DNA from: Thiosocius sp963808165
Lineage (GTDB): Bacteria; Pseudomonadota; Gammaproteobacteria; Chromatiales; Chromatiaceae
Reading direction: 5' to 3'
Assembly: GCA_963808165.1 (NCBI GenBank)
Contig: CAWEET010000011.1
Location: forward strand, 62,001 to 126,000
Length of the DNA stretch: 64,000 nt
Part shown: positions 23,585 to 33,053 of the stretch, one piece after another
How the letters are laid out: each line of letters begins with the position of its first letter
Position numbering within the stretch: the stretch's first letter is position 1
Program-made: the position numbers and the translations under genes
Notes under the pieces: generated by a model
The model's input: only the letters and a program-made list of their open reading frames with translations
What the model was told of the DNA's origin: nothing
Database searches by the model: none

Positions 23585-25648
23585 TCAGAAACGCCGCGCG
23601 TACTTGCGCATCAGTCCTGGTACGTCGAGGATCAGCGCGATCTTGCCGTCCCCCGTGATGGTGGCTCCAGCCATGCCGTCGAGTCCCTGCAACAGGGCAC
23701 CCAGCGGCTTGATCACAACCTCTTCCTGGCCGACCAGAAAATCCACCACCAGGCCGACTTGCACACCGCCGACATTGACCACGACCACGTGGCCCTGGTG
23801 CGTAGATTCGCTGCTGCCCGCAGCGGCCGGGTCGGAAACCAGCCAATGGCGCAAATAGAACAACGGCAGTGCGCGACCCCTGACCCGTATCGTCAGTTGG
23901 CCATCGACCGTATTGGTGCGCGACAGGTCGAGATTGAAGATCTCGACGACGCTGGCCAGCGGCAGCGCGAACGGCTGCTGACCGAGTATCACCATCAGGG
24001 TCGGCAGGATCGCCAGCGTGAGCGGCAACTTCACGGTAATCTTGCTGCCCTGGCCCAGCACCGAATCTATCTCCACGGTACCGTTCATCTGGGCAATGCG
24101 GGTCTTGACCACATCCATGCCCACTCCACGTCCGGAGACGTCGGAGATCTCGGTCTTGGTGGAGAAACCGGGCGCGAAAATGAGGTTGTAGCAGTCCTTG
24201 TCGTCGAGACGGGCGGCGGCGTCCTGGTCCATCATGCCCTTATCGACCGCCTTGCGCCGCAGCACCTCGGCGTCCATTCCCTTGCCGTCGTCCTCGATCG
24301 ACAACAGGATATGGTCACCCTCCTGCGCGGCCGACAGCACGACCGTGCCGCGACGCGGTTTGCCGGCTTGCTCGCGCGCATCCGGCGGTTCGATGCCATG
24401 GTCCACCGCATTGCGCACCAGATGGACGAGCGGATCGGCGAGCGCCTCTACCAGGTTCTTGTCGAGGTCCGTGTCCTCGCCATGCAGCACCAGGTCGACC
24501 TCTTTCTTCAGGTTGCGCGCCAGATCGCGCACCACGCGCGGAAAGCGGCCGAACACCTTCTTCACCGGCTGCATCCGGGTCTTCATCACCGAGAGCTGCA
24601 GATCGGCGGTGACCACGTTGAGATTGCCGACCGCATTGGCCAATTCTTCGTCGGCCATGGTCGATTTCAGCGTGGCGAGCCGGTTTCGCACCAGCACCAG
24701 CTCACCGACCATGTTCATGATGTCGTCGAGGCGCTGGGTGTCGACCCGTACCGTTGTCTCGGTCTGGGTCGCCTTGGCGACGCTGCGTGGATTCTCGGCG
24801 ATTCGCGCGGCGGCCTCTGCCTTGGCCGGCTGGGCTGCTGGCTGGGGCCGCACTGCTGGCGCGTTCGGTTGCGGCTGCTTTGCGCCCATCCTGACAGGCG
24901 ACGGTGACGGATCGGCTACCGCAGGTGCCGCGGCCTTGCCCGGTGAACCGCCGAAGCGACCCTTGCCGTGCAGTTCGTCGAGCAGGGCCTCGAACTCGTC
25001 TTCGCTGATCTCGTCGGTCGAGGTCTGCTGCGGCGCGTCTGCGCTGCCCTGCGGCGTGGCGCTGAAACGACCGCTGCCATGCAGTTCGTCGAGCAGCGCC
25101 TCGAACTCTTCCTCGGTGATGTCCTCGGCACCCGGGGCCGAGACCGCGCCCGGCATCCGCGGCTCCGCACGAGGCTCGGGCTGTGCCGCAGCGGTCGCCG
25201 GCCCGGGCTTCGACTCTGGCTCGGGTGGCGCTGTCGCAACGGCCGGGGTAGCGCCGGTTTGCGGCAGCGCGAGGGCCTCGAGACTGTCCAGCAGTTCGGG
25301 TTCGGCCGGCTCCGGCATCTCGCCGTCGCGCACCCGGTCCATCATTTCGTTCACCGCGTCGAGCGCCTTCAGGATAGTATCCATCAAGGCTGGCGAGACC
25401 GGGCGCTGGCCCTGACGCAGCACGTTGAACACGTCCTCGGCCCGATGGCAGGTGTCGACCAACGGCGTGATCGCAAGGAAGCCGGCCCCGCCCTTGACGG
25501 TATGAAAGCCGCGAAAGATGGCGTTCAGCAGATCGCTGTCTTCCGGTCTTTGTTCCAGATCGATCAGTTGCTCGCCAAGCTGCTCGACGATCTCGGAGGC
25601 CTCGACCAGAAAATCCTGCAGGATTTCGTCATCCGCATCCAGGCTCAT
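23585..25648 (-). CDS. cheA: Chemotaxis histidine kinase CheA
   Basis: A 687-residue protein. Hpt domain (1-110) with phospho-acceptor His49 (FRGFHTVKGGAGFL); a long Ala/Pro linker (120-310); dimerisation domain (TTVRVDTQRLDDIMNMVGEL); ATPase domain (NAVDHGIEPP, DDGKGMD, GRGVGMDVV); and a C-terminal CheW-like domain. The linker holds two near-identical 19-residue motifs, 177-195 and 214-232, sharing FEALLDELHG and matching at 16 of 19 positions; these probably replace a conventional P2 domain as docking sites for response regulators. Confidence 0.97.
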   Translation of the reverse strand: MSLDADDEILQDFLVEASEIVEQLGEQLIDLEQRPEDSDLLNAIFRGFHTVKGGAGFLAITPLVDTCHRAEDVFNVLRQGQRPVSPALMDTILKALDAVNEMMDRVRDGEMPEPAEPELLDSLEALALPQTGATPAVATAPPEPESKPGPATAAAQPEPRAEPRMPGAVSAPGAEDITEEEFEALLDELHGSGRFSATPQGSADAPQQTSTDEISEDEFEALLDELHGKGRFGGSPGKAAAPAVADPSPSPVRMGAKQPQPNAPAVRPQPAAQPAKAEAAARIAENPRSVAKATQTETTVRVDTQRLDDIMNMVGELVLVRNRLATLKSTMADEELANAVGNLNVVTADLQLSVMKTRMQPVKKVFGRFPRVVRDLARNLKKEVDLVLHGEDTDLDKNLVEALADPLVHLVRNAVDHGIEPPDAREQAGKPRRGTVVLSAAQEGDHILLSIEDDGKGMDAEVLRRKAVDKGMMDQDAAARLDDKDCYNLIFAPGFSTKTEISDVSGRGVGMDVVKTRIAQMNGTVEIDSVLGQGSKITVKLPLTLAILPTLMVILGQQPFALPLASVVEIFNLDLSRTNTVDGQLTIRVRGRALPLFYLRHWLVSDPAAAGSSESTHQGHVVVVNVGGVQVGLVVDFLVGQEEVVIKPLGALLQGLDGMAGATITGDGKIALILDVPGLMRKYARRF

Positions 25649-25651
25649 GGA

Positions 25652-26404
25652 TCAGAACCCCAGGCTCGAAAGCAGATCGTCGACATCGTCCTGGCCATTG
25701 ACCATCTCAGCCCGATCCACGCCGGGCACTGCCGGACCCTGAGCCGCGATGTCTCTGCCATCGACCGTGGCGTTGCGCGTCTTCGGCCGGTTGCCCGACA
25801 GGCGCACCAGTTCCACCAGCTTGCCCTCGACGTCGTCGACCAGGGAAATGACCTTGCGGATGATTTGTCCGGTGATGTCCTGATAACCCTGCGCCAACAG
25901 CACCTCGGACAGCTTGTCGTGCAGCGCCTCGGAGTTGGTCTGGGTTGCGCTGAGAAACGCGGACAGTTCGGCGCTCAACTCACGGAAATCATCGACGCTC
26001 AGTTTGCGCGAATCGAACCTTTCCCACTGCTCTGCCAGGTGCCGGGCGTCGCTACGCAGCGAGTCGGCCAGCGGCAGACTCTCCTCGACCGCGCCGAGCG
26101 TGGTGTTGGCTGCCTGCTCAGTGGTACTGATCACATAGCGCAGCCGCTCGGCCGCATCCGGCATCTCGGTCTGCGCGATGTCGGCCAGGCGCGCGTCCAT
26201 CATGAAGCCATTGATGGAATCATGCAGTTCACGGGTCAGCCGCCCCACCTCCCTGAACAACAGGCTGTCACGGAAGCCCGCAAGCTCTGCGATCACCGCC
26301 ACGGCCCCTTCCTGGTTGCCGGTTTCGAGATGACTGACCAGGGATCTGGCCAGATACAGTTGCTCCGTCGCCTGGTCTGCGCTGTCTGCCATCGCCGGTT
26401 CCAT
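25652..26404 (-). CDS. cheZ: CheY-P phosphatase CheZ
   Basis: A 250-residue helical protein. The long hairpin region carries the catalytic Gln in AQGYQDITGQIIRKVISLV, and the extreme C-terminus (QDDVDDLLSSLGF) is the CheY-binding helix. It speeds removal of phosphate from CheY. The sequence begins MEPAMADSAD; Met5 could be the start instead. It follows cheY by six bases and precedes cheA by three. Confidence 0.95.
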   Translation of the reverse strand: MEPAMADSADQATEQLYLARSLVSHLETGNQEGAVAVIAELAGFRDSLLFREVGRLTRELHDSINGFMMDARLADIAQTEMPDAAERLRYVISTTEQAANTTLGAVEESLPLADSLRSDARHLAEQWERFDSRKLSVDDFRELSAELSAFLSATQTNSEALHDKLSEVLLAQGYQDITGQIIRKVISLVDDVEGKLVELVRLSGNRPKTRNATVDGRDIAAQGPAVPGVDRAEMVNGQDDVDDLLSSLGF

Positions 26405-26410
26405 GCAATG

Positions 26411-26797
26411 TCAGGCAGCGACGCGTTCGAAGATCTTCTGGATCTTTTCTTCCAGGGTGCCGGCTGTGAACGGCTTGACCACATAGCCGTTGACGCCAGC
26501 CTGTGCGGCCTCGATGATCTGGTCGCGCTTCGACTCGGCAGTGACCATCAGGACCGGCAGACTCTGCAGCTTGTCGTCCGCACGCACCGCCTTGAGCAGG
26601 TCAATACCCTGCATACCGGGCATGTTCCAGTCGGTGATGAGAAAATCGAAACCGCCGCTCTGCAACATCGGCAGTGCGGTCACCCCGTCGTCGGCCTCTT
26701 GCGTGTTGGTGAAACCGAGGTCCCGCAGCAGGTTTTTGATGATCCGGCGCATCGTGGAGAAGTCGTCCACGATGAGGATCTTCATGTTCTTGTTCAA
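26411..26797 (-). CDS. cheY: Chemotaxis response regulator CheY
   Basis: A 128-residue receiver domain: Asp11/Asp12 (ILIVDDFSTMRR), phospho-acceptor Asp56 (LITDWNMP), Thr in VTAESK and Lys108 (VVKPF). Phospho-CheY binds FliM to switch rotation. The start is a TTG at 26797, favoured because GGAGG lies five bases upstream of it, whereas the ATG four codons later would be too far. It is first in the che operon and is preceded by a sigma-28-type promoter. Confidence 0.96.
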   Translation of the reverse strand: MNKNMKILIVDDFSTMRRIIKNLLRDLGFTNTQEADDGVTALPMLQSGGFDFLITDWNMPGMQGIDLLKAVRADDKLQSLPVLMVTAESKRDQIIEAAQAGVNGYVVKPFTAGTLEEKIQKIFERVAA

Positions 26798-26862
26798 AGC
26801 AACCTCCGAACTTCAAGACAAGGGGCCCCCGCCCGGGCCCGGGTTCAAACCGTACACCCCGG

Positions 26863-26889
26863 ATATCGGCATGCGGGTGGAAAACCGTA
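26863..26889 (-). promoter_or_regulatory. Sigma-28 (FliA) type promoter before cheY
   Basis: Minus strand: TACGGTTT (26889-26882), an 11-base spacer, then GCCGATAT (26870-26863). The consensus is TAAAGTTT-N11-GCCGATAA, so six of eight and seven of eight positions match with exact spacing. It lies about 65 bases before cheY and just after fliA, which encodes the factor that should read it. Confidence 0.7.
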
Positions 26890-26915
26890 GGCAGTTCTTT
26901 CGCTTCGGCGGTAGC

Positions 26916-27671
26916 TCAGAGGTCGTTGTCCACGAGCCAGTCCGACAGCCTGGAACGCAGACGCAGTGCGGCCTGACTATGGATCTGACAGACCCGGGAC
27001 TCGCTGACGCCGAGCACCTGTCCGATCTCCCGCAGGTTCAGCTCCTCGTCGTAGTACAGGGCTATGACCAAGCGTTCGCGCTCCGGCAGACTGGCGATCG
27101 CATCGCCCAGGGCCTCACGGAAGTGGTTTTTCTCCAGGCCCCGATGCGGGCCGTCCTCGAGGATGTTTTTCGGCCGCGCCAGACTGCCCTCGCTCGGCAC
27201 CACCTCGCCAACCTCGCACAACTCCTCGTAGCTGAAGATGCGCGCGCCCGAGGAGTCCTGCAGCACCTGATGATAGTCCTCGATCGATATTCCGAGCGAT
27301 TCGGCGACCTCGACATCACGCGCGTCGCGGCCCTCGGCATTCTCGATCTCGCGCATCGCATCGGCGACCATGCGCGCCTTGCGATGCACCGAGCGCGGTG
27401 TCCAGTCGGAGCGCCGGATTTCGTCGAGCATCGCTCCACGGATGCGGATGCCGGCGTAGGTCTCGAAGCTGGCACCCTGACTCGGGTCATAGTTCCTGCT
27501 GGCCTCGATCAGTCCGATCATGCCGGCCTGGATCAGATCCTCGGCCTGCACCGAGGGCGGCAGACGGTTCATCAGATGATAAGCGATCCGTTTCACCAGC
27601 GGCGCATGCCGCGTCACCAGGTCATCGAAACTCTGCTGCTGTACCGCATCATAGGTTGCAAGATTGCTCAC
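26916..27671 (-). CDS. fliA: Flagellar sigma factor FliA (sigma-28)
   Basis: A 251-residue sigma-70-family factor without region 1.1. Region 2 is HAPLVKRIAYHLMNRLPPSV then EDLIQAGMIGLIEA; region 3 includes SDWTPRSVHRKAR; region 4 is LPERERLVIALYYDEELNLREIGQVLGVSESRVCQIHSQA. It directs late flagellar and chemotaxis genes. Its start overlaps the flhG stop (ATGA). Confidence 0.97.
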   Translation of the reverse strand: MSNLATYDAVQQQSFDDLVTRHAPLVKRIAYHLMNRLPPSVQAEDLIQAGMIGLIEASRNYDPSQGASFETYAGIRIRGAMLDEIRRSDWTPRSVHRKARMVADAMREIENAEGRDARDVEVAESLGISIEDYHQVLQDSSGARIFSYEELCEVGEVVPSEGSLARPKNILEDGPHRGLEKNHFREALGDAIASLPERERLVIALYYDEELNLREIGQVLGVSESRVCQIHSQAALRLRSRLSDWLVDNDL

Positions 27672-28555
27672 AGGACCATCTCCCCATAGTCACTCGAATA
27701 TTTGATCAGGCGTTCAACAAAGAACTGCACCTGACCGTTGGCGCCACCTGGTTGCGGCCATGTATCTATTTTTGTTGCCAGGTTTCGAAACACTTGTGCC
27801 ACGCGGCTGCGCGGAAAGGCCTGCACGACCGGCCGCTGTGACTTGACTGCCTTGCGCAGGTTGTCGTCGTAGGGCAATGCGCCCATGAAGCTGAGTGTCG
27901 CGTCCAGATAGCGATCGCTGACACGGTACAATTTGTTGTAAAGGTCGCGCCCTTCCTGCGCGCTGCGCACCATGTTCGCCAGGATGCGGAAACGCCGATG
28001 GCCGTAGTCGCGGTTCAACAGCTTGATCATCGCGTAGGCGTCGGTGATCGATGCGGGCTCGTCGCACACGACCACCACGATCTCGTGCGATGCGCGCGCA
28101 AAGCTGAGGACCGCATCCGAGATACCGGCCGCGGTGTCAACGATCAGGAGTTCGGTGTCGGCAGCGACCTCGCTGAACGCGCGGATCAGGCCAGTGTGTT
28201 CGGCGGGGGTCAACGCTGCCAGCGCCTTGACCCCCGAGGCACCGGGCACCACCTTCATACCACCCGGCCCCTCGATCAGCACTTCGTCGAGCGTGTGCTC
28301 GCCACGCATTACGTGGGAAAGGTCGTATTGCGGATGCAGGCCGAGCACCACATCGATGTTGGCCAGGCCCAGATCGGCGTCGAGCAGCATGACCTTTTGC
28401 CCCTGCTCGGCGGCCGCGACGCCCAGATTGACCGAGACGTTGGTCTTGCCGACACCACCCTTGCCACCGGTCACCGCAATCGCCCGGACCGGACGCGGGT
28501 TGACCATCTGCCGCAGGCCGCTGGCCTGATCGATCCGGCTCTCAGGCATTAGCAT
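27668..28555 (-). CDS. flhG: Flagellar number regulator FlhG/FleN
   Basis: A 295-residue MinD/ParA-like ATPase with deviant Walker A GGKGGVGKTN (residues 30-39), LLDADLGLANIDVVLGL and LLIVDTAAGISDAV, plus a C-terminal amphipathic helix region. It limits flagellar number by acting on FlhF and the master regulator. ATG 28555 is chosen by a GGAG nine bases upstream; it overlaps the flhF end by 14 bases. ATG 28549 is an alternative. Confidence 0.95.
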   Translation of the reverse strand: MLMPESRIDQASGLRQMVNPRPVRAIAVTGGKGGVGKTNVSVNLGVAAAEQGQKVMLLDADLGLANIDVVLGLHPQYDLSHVMRGEHTLDEVLIEGPGGMKVVPGASGVKALAALTPAEHTGLIRAFSEVAADTELLIVDTAAGISDAVLSFARASHEIVVVVCDEPASITDAYAMIKLLNRDYGHRRFRILANMVRSAQEGRDLYNKLYRVSDRYLDATLSFMGALPYDDNLRKAVKSQRPVVQAFPRSRVAQVFRNLATKIDTWPQPGGANGQVQFFVERLIKYSSDYGEMVL

Positions 28556-29723
28556 GTGCGCTCGCTCCGCCAAAGGCCAAGGCAAGATAGCCATGATCGA
28601 GTTCAGTCGGATTCTCGGCCAGCAGTTCCGCGGCCCGGGTAACCAGCGGGTGCGCCTGGGCCGGCTGCAGGTCCTCCGGCACACGCTGACCGTCGGTCAC
28701 GAAGGCCGTCGACAGGCCCGCGTGGATCAGTGCGGAAAGCAGCCCACCGAGGCTCGCAGCCTCGTCCAGCTTGGTCAGCACGCAGGCGTCGGGGCGGAAA
28801 TCGGCGAACAGGCGCAACGCACGCTGCACCGCGGCTGCCTCGGTGGTGGCCGACAGGGTCAGCAAGGTGGTCAGTCCGCTGCCCGCTGCCCGGAGAGTCT
28901 CACGCTGATCGGCGACGCGCTCGTGCGCGGCCGCCATACCGGCAGTGTCGACCAGGATCAGCCGCCGGTCCCCAAGCATGTTGAGCGCCTCGTCCATTTC
29001 GTCGCGGTTGGTCGCGGTACGCACCGGCACGTTGAGGATACGGGCATAGGTCTGCAACTGGTCGCGCGCGCCGATGCGGAAGCTGTCGGTGGTGATCAAT
29101 GCGACACTGCGGTGCCCGTGGCGCAGTGCGAAACGCGCGGCCATCTTGGCGATCGTGGTGGTCTTGCCGACGCCGGTCGGACCGACCAGCGCGACCACGC
29201 CGCCCTGTCCGAGCGGGTCGGTGTCGCAGATGCGCAGCTCGGCGGCCAGCAGATACAGTGCCTTGCGCCAGGCCTGCTGCACGTCTTCGATGTCGTTGAC
29301 CCGTTGCGCCAGGCGGCGGGCCAGCTCGCCGCCGAGTCCCAGCGCCATCAGTTGACCGAGGAGTTCCTGTGAGTGCGGCGCGCGCTGGCCCAGATCGTAC
29401 CAGCTCAGGCCGCTGAGTTCGGCCTGCATCCAGCGCCGCAGATTCTGCATCTCGCGGCGCATCTCATCGAGCGCCTCGTCCTGTTGTTTGCCGGAGGTGG
29501 GGCCGGCCGCGCCGGCCTCCGCATGGGCCGCAGCGCGCCGGTCCGGGATGCGCTGATCGACCGTCTCTTCGGACACCGCCTCGACCAGGTCCACCGCGGC
29601 CGTGAGCTCTACACCGCCCTCGACCGATTTGTTCGAAAGTATCACGGCATCCTCGCCGAGCGTCTCGCGCACCATGCGGAGAGCCTGGCGCATGTCCTGC
29701 GCAACAAAACGCTTGATCTTCAT
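28542..29723 (-). CDS. flhF: Flagellar placement SRP-like GTPase FlhF
   Basis: A 393-residue protein. A short B domain and variable linker lead to the N domain and the G domain, with P-loop LVGPTGVGKTTTIAKMAA (from residue 179), the LITTDSFRIGA motif and the LILVDTAGM switch. FlhF marks the pole for flagellum assembly. It lies 42 bases after flhA and overlaps flhG. Confidence 0.96.
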   Translation of the reverse strand: MKIKRFVAQDMRQALRMVRETLGEDAVILSNKSVEGGVELTAAVDLVEAVSEETVDQRIPDRRAAAHAEAGAAGPTSGKQQDEALDEMRREMQNLRRWMQAELSGLSWYDLGQRAPHSQELLGQLMALGLGGELARRLAQRVNDIEDVQQAWRKALYLLAAELRICDTDPLGQGGVVALVGPTGVGKTTTIAKMAARFALRHGHRSVALITTDSFRIGARDQLQTYARILNVPVRTATNRDEMDEALNMLGDRRLILVDTAGMAAAHERVADQRETLRAAGSGLTTLLTLSATTEAAAVQRALRLFADFRPDACVLTKLDEAASLGGLLSALIHAGLSTAFVTDGQRVPEDLQPAQAHPLVTRAAELLAENPTELDHGYLALAFGGASAHANA

Positions 29724-29765
29724 TTACAGCGGTCCTCGTCAATCGGCGGGACCGCGCTGCGGCCC

Positions 29766-31865
29766 TCAACCCTCGGGCGAATTCCGGCCGATCGTGCTGA
29801 TCACCTTGATCTGCCGGTTGTCCGGAATCTCGTTGTAGGAGAGGACGCGCATGCCCGGCACGCTGTGGCGTGCGAACCTGGCCATCCAGGGACGAATCGA
29901 TGCGGCCACCAGCAGGACGTTATCCAGTCCGCTGACTTCCTGCTGGCGGGCCGTGTCCTGCATGGCGCGCTGCAGTTGTTCGAGCATCCCCGGCTCAATG
30001 CCGGCCCCATCCTCTCCTGCATTTACCAAGGTCTGCTGCAAAAGTCGTTCCAATCCAGGATCAAGCACGACGACAGGGATTTCTCCAACAGTACCAATGA
30101 CTTGCTGAACAATGGAACGCGCGAGGGCAACCCTGACGGCTGCTGTCAAAGTGCCGGCATCTTGACTTTTGGTCGCCTGCTCCGCCAGCGTTTCGGCAAT
30201 CGTCCGCATGTCGCGGATCGGCACACCCTCCTGCAGCAGGTTCTGCAGCACCCGCAGCACGACCGCCAGCGGCAACAGTTTGGGCACCAGGTCCTCGACC
30301 AGCTTGGGCGCGCTCAGCGCCAGGTTGTCCAGTAGCTGCTGCACCTCGTCGTGACCGAGCAGTTCGTGCGCGTGCGACTGCAGCAGTTCGCTGAGATGGG
30401 TCGCCACGACAGTGCTCACGTCCACCACGGTGTAACCCATGGTCTGCGCCTGGTCACGCTGCGTGGCGTCGATCCAGACGGCGTCCAGCCCGAACGCCGG
30501 GTCGGTGGTCGGCGTGCCCTTGAGCTCGCCAAACACCTTGCCCGGGTTGATCGCGAGTTCGCGGTCGGTCTGCACCTCGGCCTCGCCGACCGGTACACCG
30601 TTCAGGGTGATGCGATAGGCATTCGGCGGCAGATCCAGGTTGTCGCGGATGTGCACCGACTGCACCAGGAAGCCGAGTTCCTGGGTCAACTTCTTACGCA
30701 CCCCCTTGATCCGGGTCATCAACTGACCGCCCTGCTCGCGATCGACCAACGGGATCAGGCGGTAGCCGACCTCGAGGCCGATCACGTCGACCGGCTGTAC
30801 ATCCTGCCAGGTCAGCTCGCGCACTTCGCCGCTTGCGTCGGGCGCCGCGACCGCCACCACCGGCTCGGCCGTCGCGCGGTTCTCCTGTTGCTGGCGTTTG
30901 GCGATCATGTACGCGAGGCCACCGACTGCCGCACCGAGCAGCAAAAAGACCAGGTTGGGCATGCCGGGGATCAAACCGAGCATCAGCAGAATCGCTGCGG
31001 TGATGGCCAGCGCGCGCGGGTTGTTCAACAGCTGCGAGGAGACCTGGCTGCCCAGATCTTCGGCGCTGGACACGCGGGTGACGATGATCGCGGCCGAAGT
31101 CGACAGCAGCAGCGAGGGCAGTTGCGCGACCAGGCCATCGCCGATCGTCAGCAGCGCATAGTTGCGTGTCGCAGTGGCCAGGTCGAGACCGTGCTGGCCC
31201 ATGCCGATCGCCAGTCCGCCGATGATGTTGATCACCAGGATCAGGATCCCGGCGATAGCGTCGCCGCGCACGAATTTCGAGGCACCATCCATCGCACCGT
31301 AGAAATCGGCCTCGCTGGCCACTTCGTCGCGCCGCGTACGTGCCTCGGCCTGATCGATCAGGCCCGAGTTCAGGTCGGCGTCGATGGCCATTTGTTTGCC
31401 TGGCATCGCATCCAGGGTGAAGCGTGCCGACACCTCGGACACACGCCCGGCGCCCTTGGTGACAACGACAAAGTTGATGATCACCAGGATCGCGAACACG
31501 ACCAGGCCAACGGCGTAGTTGCCACCGATGACGAAATCGCCGAACGCCTGGATGACCTTACCGGCCGCGTCTCCACCATTGTGTCCCTCGAGCAGCACGA
31601 TGCGAGTCGAGGCCACATTCAATGCGAGGCGCAGCAGCGTCGCCACCAGCAGCATCGACGGAAACAACGCAAAATCCAGCGGTCGCAACGCGTAGACGGT
31701 CACCAGCAGCACGACCAGCGACAGCGCGATGTTGAAGGTGAAGAACAGATCGAGCAGGAAAGGCGGCAGCGGCAGCACCACCATCGCCAGCAGCATCAGC
31801 ACGACGATCGGGGCGCCGAGGCCCCGCGTACCCATCAGGCGCATGTTTGTGAGTATCGCTTCCAT
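29766..31865 (-). CDS. flhA: Flagellar type III export gate protein FlhA
   Basis: A 699-residue protein with eight N-terminal membrane segments and the cytoplasmic FHIPEP loop equivalents (GRVSEVSARFTLDAMPGKQMAIDADLN in the region of residues 140-170). The C-terminal cytoplasmic domain docks chaperone-substrate complexes. It forms the nonameric export gate. It starts 48 bases after the flhB stop. Confidence 0.97.
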   Translation of the reverse strand: MEAILTNMRLMGTRGLGAPIVVLMLLAMVVLPLPPFLLDLFFTFNIALSLVVLLVTVYALRPLDFALFPSMLLVATLLRLALNVASTRIVLLEGHNGGDAAGKVIQAFGDFVIGGNYAVGLVVFAILVIINFVVVTKGAGRVSEVSARFTLDAMPGKQMAIDADLNSGLIDQAEARTRRDEVASEADFYGAMDGASKFVRGDAIAGILILVINIIGGLAIGMGQHGLDLATATRNYALLTIGDGLVAQLPSLLLSTSAAIIVTRVSSAEDLGSQVSSQLLNNPRALAITAAILLMLGLIPGMPNLVFLLLGAAVGGLAYMIAKRQQQENRATAEPVVAVAAPDASGEVRELTWQDVQPVDVIGLEVGYRLIPLVDREQGGQLMTRIKGVRKKLTQELGFLVQSVHIRDNLDLPPNAYRITLNGVPVGEAEVQTDRELAINPGKVFGELKGTPTTDPAFGLDAVWIDATQRDQAQTMGYTVVDVSTVVATHLSELLQSHAHELLGHDEVQQLLDNLALSAPKLVEDLVPKLLPLAVVLRVLQNLLQEGVPIRDMRTIAETLAEQATKSQDAGTLTAAVRVALARSIVQQVIGTVGEIPVVVLDPGLERLLQQTLVNAGEDGAGIEPGMLEQLQRAMQDTARQQEVSGLDNVLLVAASIRPWMARFARHSVPGMRVLSYNEIPDNRQIKVISTIGRNSPEG

Positions 31866-31913
31866 TCAGATCACCCTCAGGGAATCGGTAACGCCGCACA
31901 GCGGGGGGCTGCA

Positions 31914-33047
31914 TCAGTCATGCCGCAGCTCCTCGGGCACCGGGTACTCTTCCGGCGGCTGTGGAATATCGCCGCCGCCCTCGTGGTAGGCACGCAGCTG
32001 GAACACGTAGGCCAGAAGCTGCGCGACCGCGAGGAACAGCGCGGTCGGGATCTGCTGGTTGATTTCGGTGTTGAAATAGATCGCACGGGCCAGCACCGGC
32101 GCCTCGATCAGCGGCACCTGGTGGGCCGTTCCGATCTCGCGGATGTTCGCGGCGATCAGGTTTTTGCCCTTGGCCACCACCAGCGGCGCCTGCATCCGTT
32201 CCGGGTCGTAGCGTAGCGCCACCGCGTAGTGCGTCGGGTTGGTGACGATAACATCCGCCTGCGGCACCTCCGCCATCATGCGGCGCTGGGCGATCTCGCG
32301 CTGCATCTGCCGGATGCGGCTCTTGACCTCGGGCTTGCCCTCCGTCTCCTTGTACTCGTCGCGCACTTCCTGCTGGGTCATCTTCAGATCGCGCTTGTGT
32401 TGCCAGAGCTGAAACGGCACATCGATCAGCGCCATCAGGATCAGCGTTGACGACAGCAACAGCGCCGACCAGGCGACCATATTCATCGCCTGGCCGAGCG
32501 ACTGCTCGACGCCCAGGTCGCCGAGGCGAATCAGGTCGCCGGCCCATGTCTTCAGCAACGCAACGGTGGCGACCGTGACCAACACGAACTTGCCGAGCGA
32601 CTTGACCATCTCCATCAGACCCTTGACCGAGAAGATGCGCTGCATGCCCTTGATCGGGTCCAACTTCGACAGCTTCGGCTGCATCGCCTGGAGGCTCACG
32701 TTGAAACCGCCCAGCGCGATCGACGACAGGAGCGCCACGCCGACCATCAGCATGAAGAATGGCAGCAACATGAGCAGTGCATCGCCGACCGCGTTGACCA
32801 GGTGACCGAGCATCGCATTGGGATCGAAGATATCGGCTCGGTCCAGCACGAACTGCTGCTCGAAGAGTTTGTGGAAGCCTTCGGTGAAGCGGGGCGCCAT
32901 CGTCATCATGCCCACCAGGCCTATCATCGTGATCGCGGTAGTGTTGAGTTCACGCGATCGCGGGACCTGGCCCTTCTTGCGCGCATCGGCGATGCGCTTG
33001 GCTGTGGGTTCCTGGGATTTTTCCTGGCCGTCTTGATTCTCCGCCAC
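31914..33047 (-). CDS. flhB: Flagellar export switch protein FlhB
   Basis: A 377-residue protein with a basic N-terminus (KSQEPTAKRIADARKKGQ), four membrane segments and the cytoplasmic domain containing the self-cleavage site NPTH (VIVTNPTHYAVALRYD). Cleavage switches export from rod/hook to filament substrates. It follows fliR by six bases. Confidence 0.97.
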   Translation of the reverse strand: MAENQDGQEKSQEPTAKRIADARKKGQVPRSRELNTTAITMIGLVGMMTMAPRFTEGFHKLFEQQFVLDRADIFDPNAMLGHLVNAVGDALLMLLPFFMLMVGVALLSSIALGGFNVSLQAMQPKLSKLDPIKGMQRIFSVKGLMEMVKSLGKFVLVTVATVALLKTWAGDLIRLGDLGVEQSLGQAMNMVAWSALLLSSTLILMALIDVPFQLWQHKRDLKMTQQEVRDEYKETEGKPEVKSRIRQMQREIAQRRMMAEVPQADVIVTNPTHYAVALRYDPERMQAPLVVAKGKNLIAANIREIGTAHQVPLIEAPVLARAIYFNTEINQQIPTALFLAVAQLLAYVFQLRAYHEGGGDIPQPPEEYPVPEELRHD

Positions 33048-33053
33048 CTCGGG

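Noticed and set aside
26820..26845. Terminator after cheY promoter region (GGGCCC-rich palindrome)
   Set aside because: The GC-rich palindromes between fliA and cheY have no T-run and lie inside the cheY leader, so a terminator there would block the operon.
30351..32216. 621-codon plus-strand ORF opposite flhA/flhB
   Set aside because: Gln/His/Arg/Asp-rich antisense shadow of the high-GC flhA and flhB genes, without domain, start signal or promoter. The same applies to the long plus-strand frames at 21993-23351, 24968-26890 and 16693-17829.
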